Shown: positions 19,305 through 27,487 of the stretch, in pieces
Position numbering within the stretch: the first letter of the stretch is position 1
How the letters are laid out: each line of letters starts with the position of its first letter
Source: Roseburia intestinalis L1-82
GTDB taxonomy: Bacteria; Bacillota; Clostridia; Lachnospirales; Lachnospiraceae
Direction of reading: 5' to 3'
Length of the DNA: 64,000 nucleotides
Assembly (NCBI RefSeq): GCF_900537995.1
Contig: NZ_LR027880.1
Coordinates: forward strand, 2,054,001-2,118,000
Made by a program: the position numbers and the translations under genes
Notes under the pieces: generated by a model
What the model saw: the letters and a program-made list of their open reading frames with translations, nothing else
Told to the model about the DNA's origin: nothing
The model's database searches: none

Positions 19305-19610
19305 ATGTACGCAATTATAGCAACAGGTGGTAAACAGTACAAAGTATCCGAAGGCGATATCATTACCATTGAAAAGCTCGGAAAAGAAGCTGGTGAGAAA
19401 GTAACTTTTGATCAGGTTTTAGCTGTATCTGACAACGGTATCAAAGTTGGTTCTGATGTAGCAAACGCTTCTGTAGAGGCTTCTGTCGTAAAAGAGGGCA
19501 GAGGTAAAAAAGTTATCGTTTACAAGTACAAGAGAAAGACTGGCTATCACAAGAAAAACGGTCACAGACAGGCGTTTACACAGGTTAAGATTGAAAAGAT
19601 CAACGCGTAA
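19305..19610 (+). CDS. rplU: Large ribosomal subunit protein bL21
   Basis: A 101-residue protein beginning [18 protein letters not shown] and ending in the basic stretch [21 protein letters not shown], both diagnostic of bL21, which binds 23S rRNA. Start of a three-gene set with prp and rpmA. Confidence 0.97.
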   Translation: MYAIIATGGKQYKVSEGDIITIEKLGKEAGEKVTFDQVLAVSDNGIKVGSDVANASVEASVVKEGRGKKVIVYKYKRKTGYHKKNGHRQAFTQVKIEKINA

Positions 19611-19628
19611 TCGACAGGGAAAGTTGTT

Positions 19629-19958
19629 ATGACAAAGATAACGATTTTCAGAAACCGTGACAACGAGTTTTTAGGCTTTGAATGTCTTGGACATGCCGGA
19701 TATGCAGAGGAAGGCGAAGATATTGTATGTGCAGGGATTTCCGCATTGGTCATCAATACGGTAAACAGTCTCGGCTTATATACGAAAGATGCCTTTTTCA
19801 CTGATTCGGATGAGGAGACAGGAAAGATAAGCTTATCGTTTTCTTCCCCGGCAGGACATGATGCCGATCTACTTATGAAGTCATTGGTTTTAGGTTTGCA
19901 GGGAATACAAAACACTTATGGAAATGATTATATCATTCTAAAATTCAGGGAGGTGTAA
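19629..19958 (+). CDS. prp: Ribosomal-processing cysteine protease Prp
   Basis: A 109-residue protein with the catalytic His in GHAGYAEEGEDIVCAG and the catalytic Cys eleven residues later in the same stretch, as in the Prp (YsxB) family. Prp removes the N-terminal extension of L27. The rpmA gene three bases downstream encodes such an extension (see there), which supports the call. Confidence 0.92.
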   Translation: MTKITIFRNRDNEFLGFECLGHAGYAEEGEDIVCAGISALVINTVNSLGLYTKDAFFTDSDEETGKISLSFSSPAGHDADLLMKSLVLGLQGIQNTYGNDYIILKFREV

Positions 19959-19961
19959 GAC

Positions 19962-20246
19962 ATGTTAAATATGAACCTTCAGTTTTTTGCTCATAAAAAG
20001 GGAGTTGGTTCTACAAAGAACGGTCGTGATTCCGAATCTAAAAGATTAGGAGCAAAAAGAGCAGACGGACAGTTTGTAAAAGCTGGAAACATTTTATACA
20101 GACAGCGTGGAACAAAGATTCATCCGGGCGTTAATGTAGGTATCGGTGGAGATGATACATTATTTGCTTTAACAGATGGTATCTTAAGATTCGAAAGAAA
20201 AGGAAGAGATAAGAAACAGGCTTCCGTTTATCCAGTAGCTGAATAA
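19962..20246 (+). CDS. rpmA: Large ribosomal subunit protein bL27
   Basis: A 94-residue protein starting [20 protein letters not shown]. The segment LNMNLQFF before AHKKG is the cleavable Firmicute extension; Prp cuts after the second Phe so that mature L27 can reach the peptidyl transferase centre. The rest ([20 protein letters not shown]) is standard L27. Confidence 0.97.
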   Translation: MLNMNLQFFAHKKGVGSTKNGRDSESKRLGAKRADGQFVKAGNILYRQRGTKIHPGVNVGIGGDDTLFALTDGILRFERKGRDKKQASVYPVAE

Positions 20247-20258
20247 GATGTACTGTGG

Positions 20259-20320
20259 ACCCGACTATGAACACCCATCACAGATGGCACATCCATCGCA
20301 GATGGATGTGATAGCCGGGT
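20259..20320 (+). terminator. Branched hairpin between rpmA and obgE
   Basis: ACCCGACTAT (20259-20268) pairs with ATAGCCGGGT (20311-20320) with one mismatch and encloses two hairpins: CCATC/GATGG (20275-20287, 3-nt loop) and ACATCCATC/GATGGATGT (20289-20309, 3-nt loop). The inner arms are similar enough to swap partners. It is followed by TCTATTTGTATT, so it may be a terminator or attenuator setting the level of obgE. Confidence 0.6.
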
Positions 20321-20421
20321 TCTATTTGTATTAAGAATGTGACAGGTAATTCACATGTATTCAAAGTCAGGTTGAACCCTGCTTTATGTACGTGTTTTTG
20401 TTAAATTTGAGGTAGAAAAAT

Positions 20422-21705
20422 ATGTTTGCAGACAGAGCAACAATTATTATAAAATCAGGAAAAGGCGGGGATGGTCATGTCAGTTTCCGCAGGGAAAAAT
20501 ATGTGCCGGACGGCGGTCCGGATGGCGGAGACGGCGGCCGCGGCGGTGATATCGTATTCGTGGTCGATGACGGTTTAAATACACTTACCGACTATCGTCA
20601 CAGAAGAAAGTTTGCCGCACAGCCTGGAGAAGAAGGCGGAAAACGCAACTGTCATGGAAAGAACGGCGAGGATCTGATCTTAAAAGTTCCGGCAGGAACT
20701 GTGATCAAAGATGCAGAGTCCGGAAAAGTAATTGCTGATATGTCCGGTGACAACCGCAGACAGGTGATCTTAAAAGGCGGCCGCGGCGGTCTTGGAAACC
20801 AGCATTTTGCAACATCTACCATGCAGGCGCCGAAATATGCACAGCCGGGTGGAGATGCCATTGAACTGGAAGTAAAATTGGAATTAAAGGTGATCGCGGA
20901 CGTCGGTCTGGTCGGTTTTCCGAATGTTGGAAAGTCAACGTTATTGTCAAGGGTAACCAATGCACAGCCAAAGATCGCCAATTACCATTTTACAACCTTA
21001 CAGCCAAACCTTGGTGTCGTAGACTTAGATGGTGCGAAGGGATTTGTCATTGCCGACATTCCGGGACTCATTGAGGGGGCATCTGAAGGTGTCGGACTCG
21101 GACTTGAGTTTTTGCGTCATATTGAGCGTACAAAAGTCATGATCCATGTGGTCGATGCAGCCGGAACCGAAGGACGTGATCCAATCGCAGATATCCGTGC
21201 TATCATGAAGGAATTAGAGGCATATGATCCGAAACTTTTAGAAAAGCCGCAGGTGATTGCAGCAAACAAGATGGATGCGGTGTACGGTGATGAGAATGAG
21301 ATCGTCCAGTCTTTAAGACGGGAGTTCGAAAAAGACGGAATCCGTGTATTCCCGATTTCTGCAGTCAGCGGAAAGGGATTAAAAGAGTTGCTGTATCATG
21401 TTCAGGAGCTGCTCGATCACTGCGACAGCGAGCCGGTGATCTATGAGCCTGAATTTGATCCGGCACTGCGATTCTTTAAGGATGAGCCTTATACGATTTC
21501 ACAGGCGGCAGATGGAGCATTTGAGATTGAGGGACCAAAGATCGAAAAAATGCTTGGTTATACCAATATCGATTCTGAAAAAGGATTTTTATTCTTCCAG
21601 AAGTTTATGAAGGAACAGGGTATATTAAAAGAATTAGAAGCCCAGGGAATCGAAGATGGCGATACTGTGCGTATGTATGGATTTGAATTTGATTATTATA
21701 AATAA
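20422..21705 (+). CDS. obgE: GTPase Obg (CgtA)
   Basis: A 427-residue protein with all three parts: the Gly-rich Obg fold (residues 1-158, FADRATIIIKSGKGGDGHVSFR), the G domain with the P-loop GFPNVGKSTLL, the DIPGLIEGASEG switch and NKMD, and the C-terminal OCT domain (FFKDEPYTISQAADGAFEIEG). It acts in 50S subunit assembly and stress control. Standard place after rpmA. Confidence 0.96.
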   Translation: MFADRATIIIKSGKGGDGHVSFRREKYVPDGGPDGGDGGRGGDIVFVVDDGLNTLTDYRHRRKFAAQPGEEGGKRNCHGKNGEDLILKVPAGTVIKDAESGKVIADMSGDNRRQVILKGGRGGLGNQHFATSTMQAPKYAQPGGDAIELEVKLELKVIADVGLVGFPNVGKSTLLSRVTNAQPKIANYHFTTLQPNLGVVDLDGAKGFVIADIPGLIEGASEGVGLGLEFLRHIERTKVMIHVVDAAGTEGRDPIADIRAIMKELEAYDPKLLEKPQVIAANKMDAVYGDENEIVQSLRREFEKDGIRVFPISAVSGKGLKELLYHVQELLDHCDSEPVIYEPEFDPALRFFKDEPYTISQAADGAFEIEGPKIEKMLGYTNIDSEKGFLFFQKFMKEQGILKELEAQGIEDGDTVRMYGFEFDYYK

Positions 21706-21762
21706 TAAGAAACTGATGTGATATTAATGGCACTGGGAAACGGTGCGGAAATGAGGAATGTT

Positions 21763-22059
21763 ATGGCATTAACAAGTAAACAGCGTGCATACCTTGGCGG
21801 ATGTGCAAGCACGATGGATCCGATCTTTCATATTGGAAAAGCAAGCCTTACACCGGAGATCATTACAGCGTTAGACGAAGCATTAGAAAAGAGAGAGCTG
21901 ATCAAGGTGGCTGTATTAAAAAACTGTATTGATGATCCGAGAGAGATTGCTGCAGTGACTGCAGAGCGGACACGTTCTGAGGTTGTGAAGGTAATTGGAA
22001 AGAAGATCGTTTTATTCCGTCAGGCGAAGAAAAATACCAAGTACGAACTGCCGGGCTGA
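21763..22059 (+). CDS. yhbY: YhbY-family RNA-binding protein (CRM domain)
   Basis: A 98-residue protein starting MALTSKQRAYLGGCASTMDP, with the IGKASLTPEIITALDEALEKRELIKV core of the CRM domain (its GxxG loop is degenerate here). It binds pre-50S particles. GAGGA five bases upstream supports ATG 21763 over in-frame ATGs at 21718 and 21751. Confidence 0.9.
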   Translation: MALTSKQRAYLGGCASTMDPIFHIGKASLTPEIITALDEALEKRELIKVAVLKNCIDDPREIAAVTAERTRSEVVKVIGKKIVLFRQAKKNTKYELPG

Positions 22060-22060
22060 T

Positions 22061-22705
22061 ATGGAAGATGCAGAGTGCAGGATCGGACAAAAGCATTTAA
22101 AGAGGGTAGGCATTTTAGGCGGTTCTTTTGATCCGATTCATAAGGGACATTTAAATATTGCGCAGAGTGCGTATGAAGAATTTGCATTGGATGAAGTATG
22201 GTTTATTCCCGCCGGACATTCTCCCAATAAAGACGAGAAAAAAATGACAGCGGCAGATATCCGGGCGGAAATGACAGCTCTGGCTATCTATGATATTCCA
22301 TATTTTAAACTTTCACGAATGGAAATCGATGCAGAGGGGACAAGTTATACTTATCTGACACTCACAAAATTAAAAGAGGCTTGTCCGGATACTGATTTTT
22401 TCTTTATTATGGGGGCTGACTCCCTTGATTATTTAGAAAAATGGTATCATCCTGAAATTATCTGTGAGAAGGCAGTTATTTTGGCCGCAGTACGTGATGA
22501 TATGGATTTGTCGGAGGTTGAGAAAAAGATTTCTGCCTTAAAACAGCTATTTCCTGCTGAAATCTATCCAATCGAGGGTGGAAAAACAGATATTTCATCC
22601 AGTGAGATCCGTGCGGCTTTAAGACGCGGAAAAACAGATATTTCGCTGATTCCGCCTAAAGTACTGGCATATATTCAGGAACATCATTTGTATGGGGAGG
22701 ATTAG
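22061..22705 (+). CDS. nadD: Nicotinate-nucleotide adenylyltransferase
   Basis: A 214-residue protein with the nucleotidyltransferase signature GILGGSFDPIHKGHLNIA (HxGH near residue 30) and the late ISSSEIRAALRRG motif. It adenylylates nicotinate mononucleotide in NAD synthesis. ATG 22061 overlaps closely with the yhbY stop (one base between), and there is no clear ribosome binding site, suggesting coupled translation. Confidence 0.93.
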   Translation: MEDAECRIGQKHLKRVGILGGSFDPIHKGHLNIAQSAYEEFALDEVWFIPAGHSPNKDEKKMTAADIRAEMTALAIYDIPYFKLSRMEIDAEGTSYTYLTLTKLKEACPDTDFFFIMGADSLDYLEKWYHPEIICEKAVILAAVRDDMDLSEVEKKISALKQLFPAEIYPIEGGKTDISSSEIRAALRRGKTDISLIPPKVLAYIQEHHLYGED

Positions 22706-22786
22706 ATGATAAGACATGCAATTATGTCTGCGCAAATCTGACGGCAGCGTCTCTTCGCAATAAGCTGGTCTGAAATGGAGATTATC

Positions 22787-23365
22787 ATGGAATTAAATGA
22801 AATTCGAAAAAAGTTAAAAAAAGAACTGGATAAGGGTCGTTATGAGCACACGAAAGGTGTTATGTACACTGCGGGCTGTCTTGCCATGGCACATGAGTAT
22901 TCCATGGAAAAGGCAATGCTTGCAGGATTACTTCATGACTGTGCAAAGTGTATCCCAAATGATCAGAAAATAGAAATGTGTGAAAAAAAACACATTCTGA
23001 TCAATCCGGTAGAATATAAAAGCCCGTATCTGCTGCATGCAAAATTAGGGGCATTTTTGGCGGAAACGGTATATGAAGTATCGGATCCACAGATTTTACA
23101 TGCAATCAAAGTGCATACGACCGGTGAACCGGATATGAGCCTCTTAGACAAAATCATTTATATTGCGGATTATATTGAGCCTGGGCGGGATAAGGCAGAA
23201 AACCTTCCCTATATAAGGAAGATCGCTTTTGAAGATCTGGATGTCTGTATGGCGGAAATCCTGCATGATACGCTGGCTTATCTATCCAGCCGTGGTGGAA
23301 GTATCGATGCAACAACAAAGATGACCTATGATTTTTACCGTCAATACAGGAAAAAACATGATTGA
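22787..23365 (+). CDS. yqeK: HD-domain hydrolase YqeK
   Basis: A 192-residue HD protein: H in YEHTKGVMYTA, HD in LLHDCAK, then HAKLGAFLAE and HTTGEPDMSLLDKIIYIADYIEPGR, the usual YqeK sequence of metal ligands. The family hydrolyses diadenosine tetraphosphate symmetrically. GGAG seven bases upstream fixes ATG 22787. Conserved neighbour of nadD and rsfS. Confidence 0.92.
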   Translation: MELNEIRKKLKKELDKGRYEHTKGVMYTAGCLAMAHEYSMEKAMLAGLLHDCAKCIPNDQKIEMCEKKHILINPVEYKSPYLLHAKLGAFLAETVYEVSDPQILHAIKVHTTGEPDMSLLDKIIYIADYIEPGRDKAENLPYIRKIAFEDLDVCMAEILHDTLAYLSSRGGSIDATTKMTYDFYRQYRKKHD

Positions 23366-23452
23366 TGTTTCAAGTTTAAACATGCCTTTCTGGTGTGGTG
23401 TATGAAGCCATTGCCGGGAAAATAAACAAAAATAATAGGAGAGTGTAGATTT

Positions 23453-23800
23453 ATGACTTCAGCAGAATATTGTAAAATAGCAGTGAAGGCACTGGAAGAC
23501 AAGAAGGCAGAGGATGTGAAAGTAATTGATATCCGTGAAATTTCACCGATCGCAGATTTTTTTATCATTGCAGATGGAATGAACCAGAATCAGATTCAGG
23601 CAATGCGTGATGCGGTAGATGAAGCTTTATATAAGGCAGATCTTAAAGTACGGCAGGTGGAAGGCAATCAGTCTTCTACATGGATTCTGATGGACTATAA
23701 TGATATCATTATCCATATTTTCTCGAAAGAGGACAGACTTTTTTATGATCTTGAGCGTATCTGGAAAGATGGGAAAGAGATCAGTGTGGATGAACTGTAA
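23453..23800 (+). CDS. rsfS: Ribosomal silencing factor RsfS
   Basis: A 115-residue protein with the RsfS core: VKVIDIREISPIADFFIIADG and QVEGNQSSTWILMDYNDIIIHIFS. It binds uL14 and blocks subunit joining under starvation. End of the Obg cluster, closed by the strong terminator that follows. Confidence 0.94.
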   Translation: MTSAEYCKIAVKALEDKKAEDVKVIDIREISPIADFFIIADGMNQNQIQAMRDAVDEALYKADLKVRQVEGNQSSTWILMDYNDIIIHIFSKEDRLFYDLERIWKDGKEISVDEL

Positions 23801-23842
23801 AAAATAGTGATATGTTTTGTAAATAGTTTTATGAACATAAAC

Positions 23843-23887
23843 GGAAAAGGCAGCTGATTGTTAACATGAAAATCAGCTGCCTTTTCC
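23843..23887. terminator. Bidirectional terminator between rsfS and lexA
   Basis: A 17-bp perfect inverted repeat (arms 23843-23859 and 23871-23887, loop 11 nt). Both arms contain AAAAGG/CCTTTT runs so it can end transcription from either side. The lexA stop codon directly abuts it. Confidence 0.88.
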
Positions 23888-24505
23888 TTAATTTAAAAAT
23901 CGCATAATACCGAATACTTTACCAAGAATCGAACATTCATTCACAATGATCGGATCCATGGTATCATTTTCCGGCTGCAGGCGAAAGTGACCGTCTTCTT
24001 TGTAAAAAGTTTTTACGGTTGCGGAATCATCTACAAGCGCAACGACAATATCTCCATTCTGTGCATCTGATTGTTTCTGTACAAGAATCTTATCACCGTT
24101 AAATATTCCGGCATTAATCATACTGTCCCCTTTTACCTTTAACATAAACGTTTCTGCATTTGGCATAAACTCAGTAGGAATCGGAAAGTAATTTTCGATA
24201 TTCTCAACGGCAAGCAGCGGCTGACCGGCAGCTACCTGACCAATGATAGGGACATTTACGACTTCACGTCTTGTTAAGTTGAAATTGTCATCAATGATCT
24301 CGATGGCACGTGGTTTTGTAGGATCTCTTCGGATATAACCATTCTTTTCAAGAGTCTCAAGGTGTGAATGAACAGAAGAAGTTGACTTTAAATGAACTGC
24401 TTCGCAGATCTCACGAACTGCAGGTGGATAACCTTTGTTTAAAATTTCCTGTTTGATATATTCTAAAATTTCTCGCTGCTTACTGCTGATTTTGCCATAT
24501 GCCAT
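23888..24505 (-). CDS. lexA: SOS repressor LexA
   Basis: A 205-residue protein with a winged-helix DNA-binding domain (residues 1-65, [25 protein letters not shown]) and an S24 self-cleavage domain: scissile Ala93-Gly94 in QVAAGQP, Ser128 in KGDSM and Lys165 in ATVKTF. Everything needed for RecA-stimulated autocleavage is present. ATG 24505 is preceded by AGGAGG at 7 nt; an open extension to 24637 has no site and runs into the promoter. Its operators lie upstream, and the divergent SOS gene that it should control is now 2.2 kb further away because of an IS66-type insertion. Confidence 0.95.
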   Translation of the reverse strand: MAYGKISSKQREILEYIKQEILNKGYPPAVREICEAVHLKSTSSVHSHLETLEKNGYIRRDPTKPRAIEIIDDNFNLTRREVVNVPIIGQVAAGQPLLAVENIENYFPIPTEFMPNAETFMLKVKGDSMINAGIFNGDKILVQKQSDAQNGDIVVALVDDSATVKTFYKEDGHFRLQPENDTMDPIIVNECSILGKVFGIMRFLN

Positions 24506-24575
24506 AAAGTGCCTCCTATTATACGATAAAATGTATTTTATCAATCTTGTAAGGGGATGATTCTGCCCTGTATTT

Positions 24576-24628
24576 ATTTTATCATAAAACAAATGAAAAT
24601 GCAAACGTATATTCCGAAAATTTGTTCG
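24576..24628 (-). promoter_or_regulatory. lexA promoter with two LexA operator candidates
   Basis: On the minus strand TTGCAT (24604-24599) and TAAAAT (24581-24576) are 17 nt apart. One LexA-type box, CGAAAATTTGTTCG, lies at 24615-24628, and a weaker one, CAAACGTATATTCC, at 24602-24615 overlaps the -35 box. Both resemble the Firmicute CGAAC-N4-GTTCG consensus, which suggests autorepression. Confidence 0.7.
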
Positions 24629-24634
24629 ATTTTT

Positions 24635-24655
24635 CACTTGACGTTACTGTTCAGA
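24635..24655 (+). repeat. Left target duplication and terminal inverted repeat of the IS66-family element
   Basis: CACTTGAC (24635-24642) is the 8-bp target duplication; GTTACTGTTCAGA (24643-24655) is the left terminal repeat. It matches the inverted copy at the right end over 13 bases. Confidence 0.9.
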
Positions 24656-24707
24656 CCATTGTAAAAACTGACGAAATTTAAAAAAATATATTTGTGGATA
24701 AACTCAA

Positions 24708-24746
24708 GCAGGATGGGAAGTCTCGTTAACGACTTCCGAATCCTGC
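24708..24746 (+). terminator. Hairpin near the left end of the IS66-family element
   Basis: Nested arms GCAGGAT and GGAAGTC pair with GACTTCC and ATCCTGC around a TCGTTAAC loop, followed by TTTTTCTTTT. It would stop transcription entering the element from the left, a common feature that limits transposase expression. Confidence 0.75.
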
Positions 24747-24937
24747 TTTTTCTTTTGAAATTATAAACAGTACCTGCATGTTTTCCTGCTTTTACATGGC
24801 TGGAATACGGATTTCCACTCCTGCTTCTTTCATTTTTCTGCCGGTTATCCACCGTCATTCTGCCAGTCCCGTAATTCGTCCGATTTCCCATTCGTCCCTG
24901 TTTCTGCTATACTTATCCTATACTTAAGGAGGCACAA

Positions 24938-25111
24938 ATGAACGCAGATGATAAAAGCAAACTCAAAGCATATGAAGAACTTATAGGCAGTCTTGAGCAT
25001 ACAAACGGACTACAGCACAGGGTCATCGAAACCCAGTCCTCATTGATCAAATCCCTTGAGGAACATAATGCAGAATTAGAAAAAATCATTGATGATCTGA
25101 CAAACATTTAA
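24938..25111 (+). CDS. Small coiled-coil protein in the IS66-family element
   Basis: A 57-residue frame with a strong AAGGAGG ribosome binding site six bases before its ATG. The product is highly charged with a heptad-like pattern (YEELIGSLEHTN, LIKSLEEHNAELEKIIDDL), so it is probably a coiled coil. It lies 14 nt before the transposase gene and is likely co-expressed. It resembles neither TnpA nor TnpB of classical IS66, but its position is similar. A TATACT box at 24909-24914 could be the -10 of their promoter. Confidence 0.65.
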   Translation: MNADDKSKLKAYEELIGSLEHTNGLQHRVIETQSSLIKSLEEHNAELEKIIDDLTNI

Positions 25112-25125
25112 GGAAAGGACGCGGC

Positions 25126-26805
25126 ATGGGGATGGGGAATTCTTTTGAAACCATTACAGTACTTCAATACAGGCTGAAAGCAGCACAGGAAGAACTTGCA
25201 GCCTTTCAATCGGGAGAAAAATATATCCGAATGGAAAAACAGCACCTTACACAGGTGCGTGCCCTGGAACGCAGAATTGCAAAACTGGAAGCAGCTGTAG
25301 CAAAAGAACACAGCCATGCCATTACGATTCGGAATCAATGGTTTGAGATTTTTGAACAGCTGCAAAAAGAATGCGACCGTATGGTCGCCGAAGCAGTAAA
25401 AAAGGCGGATATGATGGAAAAAAGGGCCATCCGTGCAGAAAAACAGCGCGACACCGCCCTTGAAAAAGTAACTTCCCAGAGACGGGAACTTTACAAAGTA
25501 AAGACAGAGCTTGATGATGAAAAACAAAAAGTACAGAAACTGACGGCACAGATTAACCGGAACTATGAAAACTCATCCATCCCGTCTTCAAAATCTATCG
25601 CCCGCAAAAAAATATCCAACAGCCGCGAAAAAACAGGAAGGAAACCCGGTGGACAGCCAGGACACAGGGGGCACTGCAGAAAGAAACTCACCCCGACAAG
25701 GGAAATCTATCTTCCGGCACCCGAAGAAGTACTCCATGACCCTGACTTTAAGAAAACATCGAAAACCATTACAAAGCAGAAAATCGACATCAGCGTAGAA
25801 GTGCATGTGACCGAGTATCATGCCGATGTGTACTATAATTCCAAAACAGGTGAACGGATCCATGCACCATTTCCACAGGGAGTCATTGATGACGTTAACT
25901 ATGGAGGAAATTTACGTGCTTTCCTGTTTCTGCTGAATAATGACTGCTGTACATCAATTGATAAAAGCCGCAGGTTTTTGTCTGATCTGACAGATGGAAA
26001 AATAAACATATCAAAAGGCATGATCAATAATCTCTGCCGGTCATTTGCCCAAAAAACAGAATCCCAGCGTAAAGAGATTTTCTGCGATATGCTGCTTTCC
26101 CCTGTCATGCATACAGACTGTACCAATGCCTGTGTAAACGGGGAAAGTTCGTATGTATTTGTATGTGCGGTTCCGGATGGCGGTGTGCTCTATTTTGCCA
26201 GGGGCAAAAAGGGACACGATGGAATAAAGGGCACGGTCGTTGAAGACTATCAGGGGACACTGGTCCACGATCATGATGTAACCTTTTATAAGTATGGAAC
26301 CGGCCACCAGGAATGCCTTGCACATGTACTGCGTTATCTGAAAGACAGCATGGACAACGAAAAGGACCGTACCTGGAACAGGCAGATGCATTCCCTGATA
26401 CAGGAAATGATCCATTACCGGAATGGTTTATCTGAATCAGAAGAGCCAGATCCGCAGACCGTCTCCGAATTTGAAGAACGTTATAAAACAATCCTGTCCA
26501 TAGCTGGGGATGAATACGACTATGAGCCGCCTGGGAAATACTACCGTGATGGATACAACCTGTACAAAAGGATGAAAAAGTATAAGAAAGATCATCTTCT
26601 TTTCCTCCATAATAAGAATGTACCTGCCACGAATAACGAAGCCGAACGGCTGCTGAGAAAATATAAAAGAAAACAGGCGCAGGCTGTGTCATTCCGGAGT
26701 CCGTCAAGCATCGACCATCTCTGTAAATGCATGAGCATGCTGGTTTTGATGCGCAGAAAAGAGCAGACCAATCTGTTCCGCGAGATTGCAGAAATATTTG
26801 CATAA
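25126..26805 (+). CDS. IS66-family transposase
   Basis: A 559-residue protein. The first 165 residues are a long coiled coil (leucine-zipper type), followed by the IS66 zinc-finger/linker signature GRKPGGQPGHRGHCRKK at about residue 175. The DDE domain has Asp in MHTDCTNA (about 331), Asp in LVHDHDVTFYKYGTGHQECLAH (about 382) and Glu in ATNNEAERLLR (about 506). All three acidic residues are present and there is no frameshift, so it is predicted to be active. It catalyses cut-and-paste or copy-out transposition of the surrounding element. Confidence 0.93.
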   Translation: MGMGNSFETITVLQYRLKAAQEELAAFQSGEKYIRMEKQHLTQVRALERRIAKLEAAVAKEHSHAITIRNQWFEIFEQLQKECDRMVAEAVKKADMMEKRAIRAEKQRDTALEKVTSQRRELYKVKTELDDEKQKVQKLTAQINRNYENSSIPSSKSIARKKISNSREKTGRKPGGQPGHRGHCRKKLTPTREIYLPAPEEVLHDPDFKKTSKTITKQKIDISVEVHVTEYHADVYYNSKTGERIHAPFPQGVIDDVNYGGNLRAFLFLLNNDCCTSIDKSRRFLSDLTDGKINISKGMINNLCRSFAQKTESQRKEIFCDMLLSPVMHTDCTNACVNGESSYVFVCAVPDGGVLYFARGKKGHDGIKGTVVEDYQGTLVHDHDVTFYKYGTGHQECLAHVLRYLKDSMDNEKDRTWNRQMHSLIQEMIHYRNGLSESEEPDPQTVSEFEERYKTILSIAGDEYDYEPPGKYYRDGYNLYKRMKKYKKDHLLFLHNKNVPATNNEAERLLRKYKRKQAQAVSFRSPSSIDHLCKCMSMLVLMRRKEQTNLFREIAEIFA

Positions 26806-26808
26806 GAA

Positions 26809-26848
26809 AACCGATGGTTTTGACTACGATTAGTCTATACCATCGGTT
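26809..26848 (+). terminator. Terminator after the transposase gene
   Basis: AACCGATGGT (26809-26818) and ACCATCGGTT (26839-26848) form a 10-bp stem followed by CTTTT. It lies inside the element, 20 nt before the right terminal repeat, and should limit readthrough into the SOS gene beyond. Confidence 0.75.
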
Positions 26849-26867
26849 CTTTTGTTACAAGTTTACC

Positions 26868-26888
26868 TCTGAACAGTAACCACTTGAC
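26868..26888 (+). repeat. Right terminal inverted repeat and target duplication of the IS66-family element
   Basis: TCTGAACAGTAAC (26868-26880) is the inverted copy of the left end; CACTTGAC (26881-26888) is the second copy of the target. The duplicated bases include TTGAC, the start of the -35 box of the next gene. Confidence 0.9.
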
Positions 26889-26949
26889 AAACAAATGTTC
26901 GCGTATTATGATACAGATATGCAAACAGTTGTTCGCAACAAATGTTTGC
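26884..26949 (+). promoter_or_regulatory. SOS promoter with three LexA box candidates upstream of yneA
   Basis: TTGACA (26884-26889) and TATGAT (26907-26912) are 17 nt apart. CAAACAAATGTTCG (26888-26901) lies between the two boxes, CAAACAGTTGTTCG (26922-26935) just downstream, and a weaker near-palindrome GCAACAAATGTTTGC at 26935-26949. The first two fit CRAAC-N4-GTTCG. LexA bound here would block both initiation and elongation. Confidence 0.75.
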
Positions 26950-26967
26950 ATGTGATGGAGGGTGTTT

Positions 26968-27300
26968 ATGAGAAGCAGAAGAAAAAGCAGGAAAAAGCAG
27001 AAATCAGTTTTTTTGATCGCATTATCAATGGTACTATTTATAATAATGTGTTCCGCATGTTTTGGTACGATCCGGGCACAGGCGGCTGATGAAACCAGTG
27101 CCTATAAATATTATACCAGCATACAGATTACCCCGGGACAGACGTTAAATGACATTGCAGGGATTTATATGACCGATGATTATAAAGATACCTCAGCTTA
27201 TATAGAAGAGGTATGTATGATCAATCATATCTTTCCGGATGATATTCATGAGGGCGAATATCTGACAGTGCCATATTATTCAGCAGAATATTTAAAATAG
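26968..27300 (+). CDS. yneA: YneA-like LysM cell division suppressor
   Basis: A 110-residue protein: a very basic N-terminus (RSRRKSRKKQK), one transmembrane segment (VFLIALSMVLFIIMCSACF) and an extracellular LysM-like domain (YTSIQITPGQTLNDIAGIYM to EYLTVPYYS). This layout is that of YneA, which stops division during the SOS response and is encoded back to back with lexA in Bacillus. Three LexA boxes upstream fit. GGAGG six bases before ATG 26968 sets the start. The gene itself is intact despite the transposon ending 88 nt upstream. Confidence 0.82.
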   Translation: MRSRRKSRKKQKSVFLIALSMVLFIIMCSACFGTIRAQAADETSAYKYYTSIQITPGQTLNDIAGIYMTDDYKDTSAYIEEVCMINHIFPDDIHEGEYLTVPYYSAEYLK

Positions 27301-27318
27301 GTGCCCAAATAGCAGCGC

Positions 27319-27364
27319 AAAACAGCAACAAAACAGCAACAAAACAGTAGGAACAAAACAGTAG
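27319..27364 (+). repeat. Short tandem repeat, unit about AAAACAGCAAC
   Basis: Two exact 11-bp units are followed by two diverged ones (AAAACAGTAGGAAC, AAAACAGTAG). The array lies between yneA and the acyltransferase promoter. No product or hairpin was recognised. Confidence 0.7.
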
Positions 27365-27376
27365 TCTGTGGGGATG

Positions 27377-27405
27377 TTGTATTTTTCTTCAAAATAAGCT
27401 ATAAT
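27377..27405 (+). promoter_or_regulatory. Promoter of the acyltransferase gene
   Basis: TTGTAT (27377-27382), a 17-nt spacer and a perfect TATAAT (27400-27405). The -35 box is weak. It starts a transcript about 75 nt before the coding region. Confidence 0.55.
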
Positions 27406-27487
27406 AATTATATTCGGCATAAAAATATCCCGATGGAAGTGGTGATATTCAGGGTATATGCCAGGTACGGAGGATAGCGTTGAAGAT

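Larger units (their letters stand above)
24643..26880 (+). mobile_element. Complete IS66-family insertion sequence (2,238 bp)
   Basis: The element has 13-bp perfect terminal inverted repeats, an 8-bp direct duplication (CACTTGAC) on both sides as expected for IS66, a full-length transposase, a small upstream coiled-coil frame and hairpin terminators near both ends. It sits between lexA and a yneA-like gene, which in Firmicutes are normally divergent neighbours. The perfect duplication and intact ends suggest a fairly recent insertion and a potentially active element. Confidence 0.92.

Noticed and set aside
24634..24891. 85-residue minus-strand frame at the left end of the IS66-family element
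   Set aside because: It crosses the transposon boundary, has no ribosome binding site and overlaps the left-end hairpin; no family resemblance.
27319..27364. CRISPR array
   Set aside because: Units are about 11 bp, directly adjacent and without spacers; no cas genes occur in the window.
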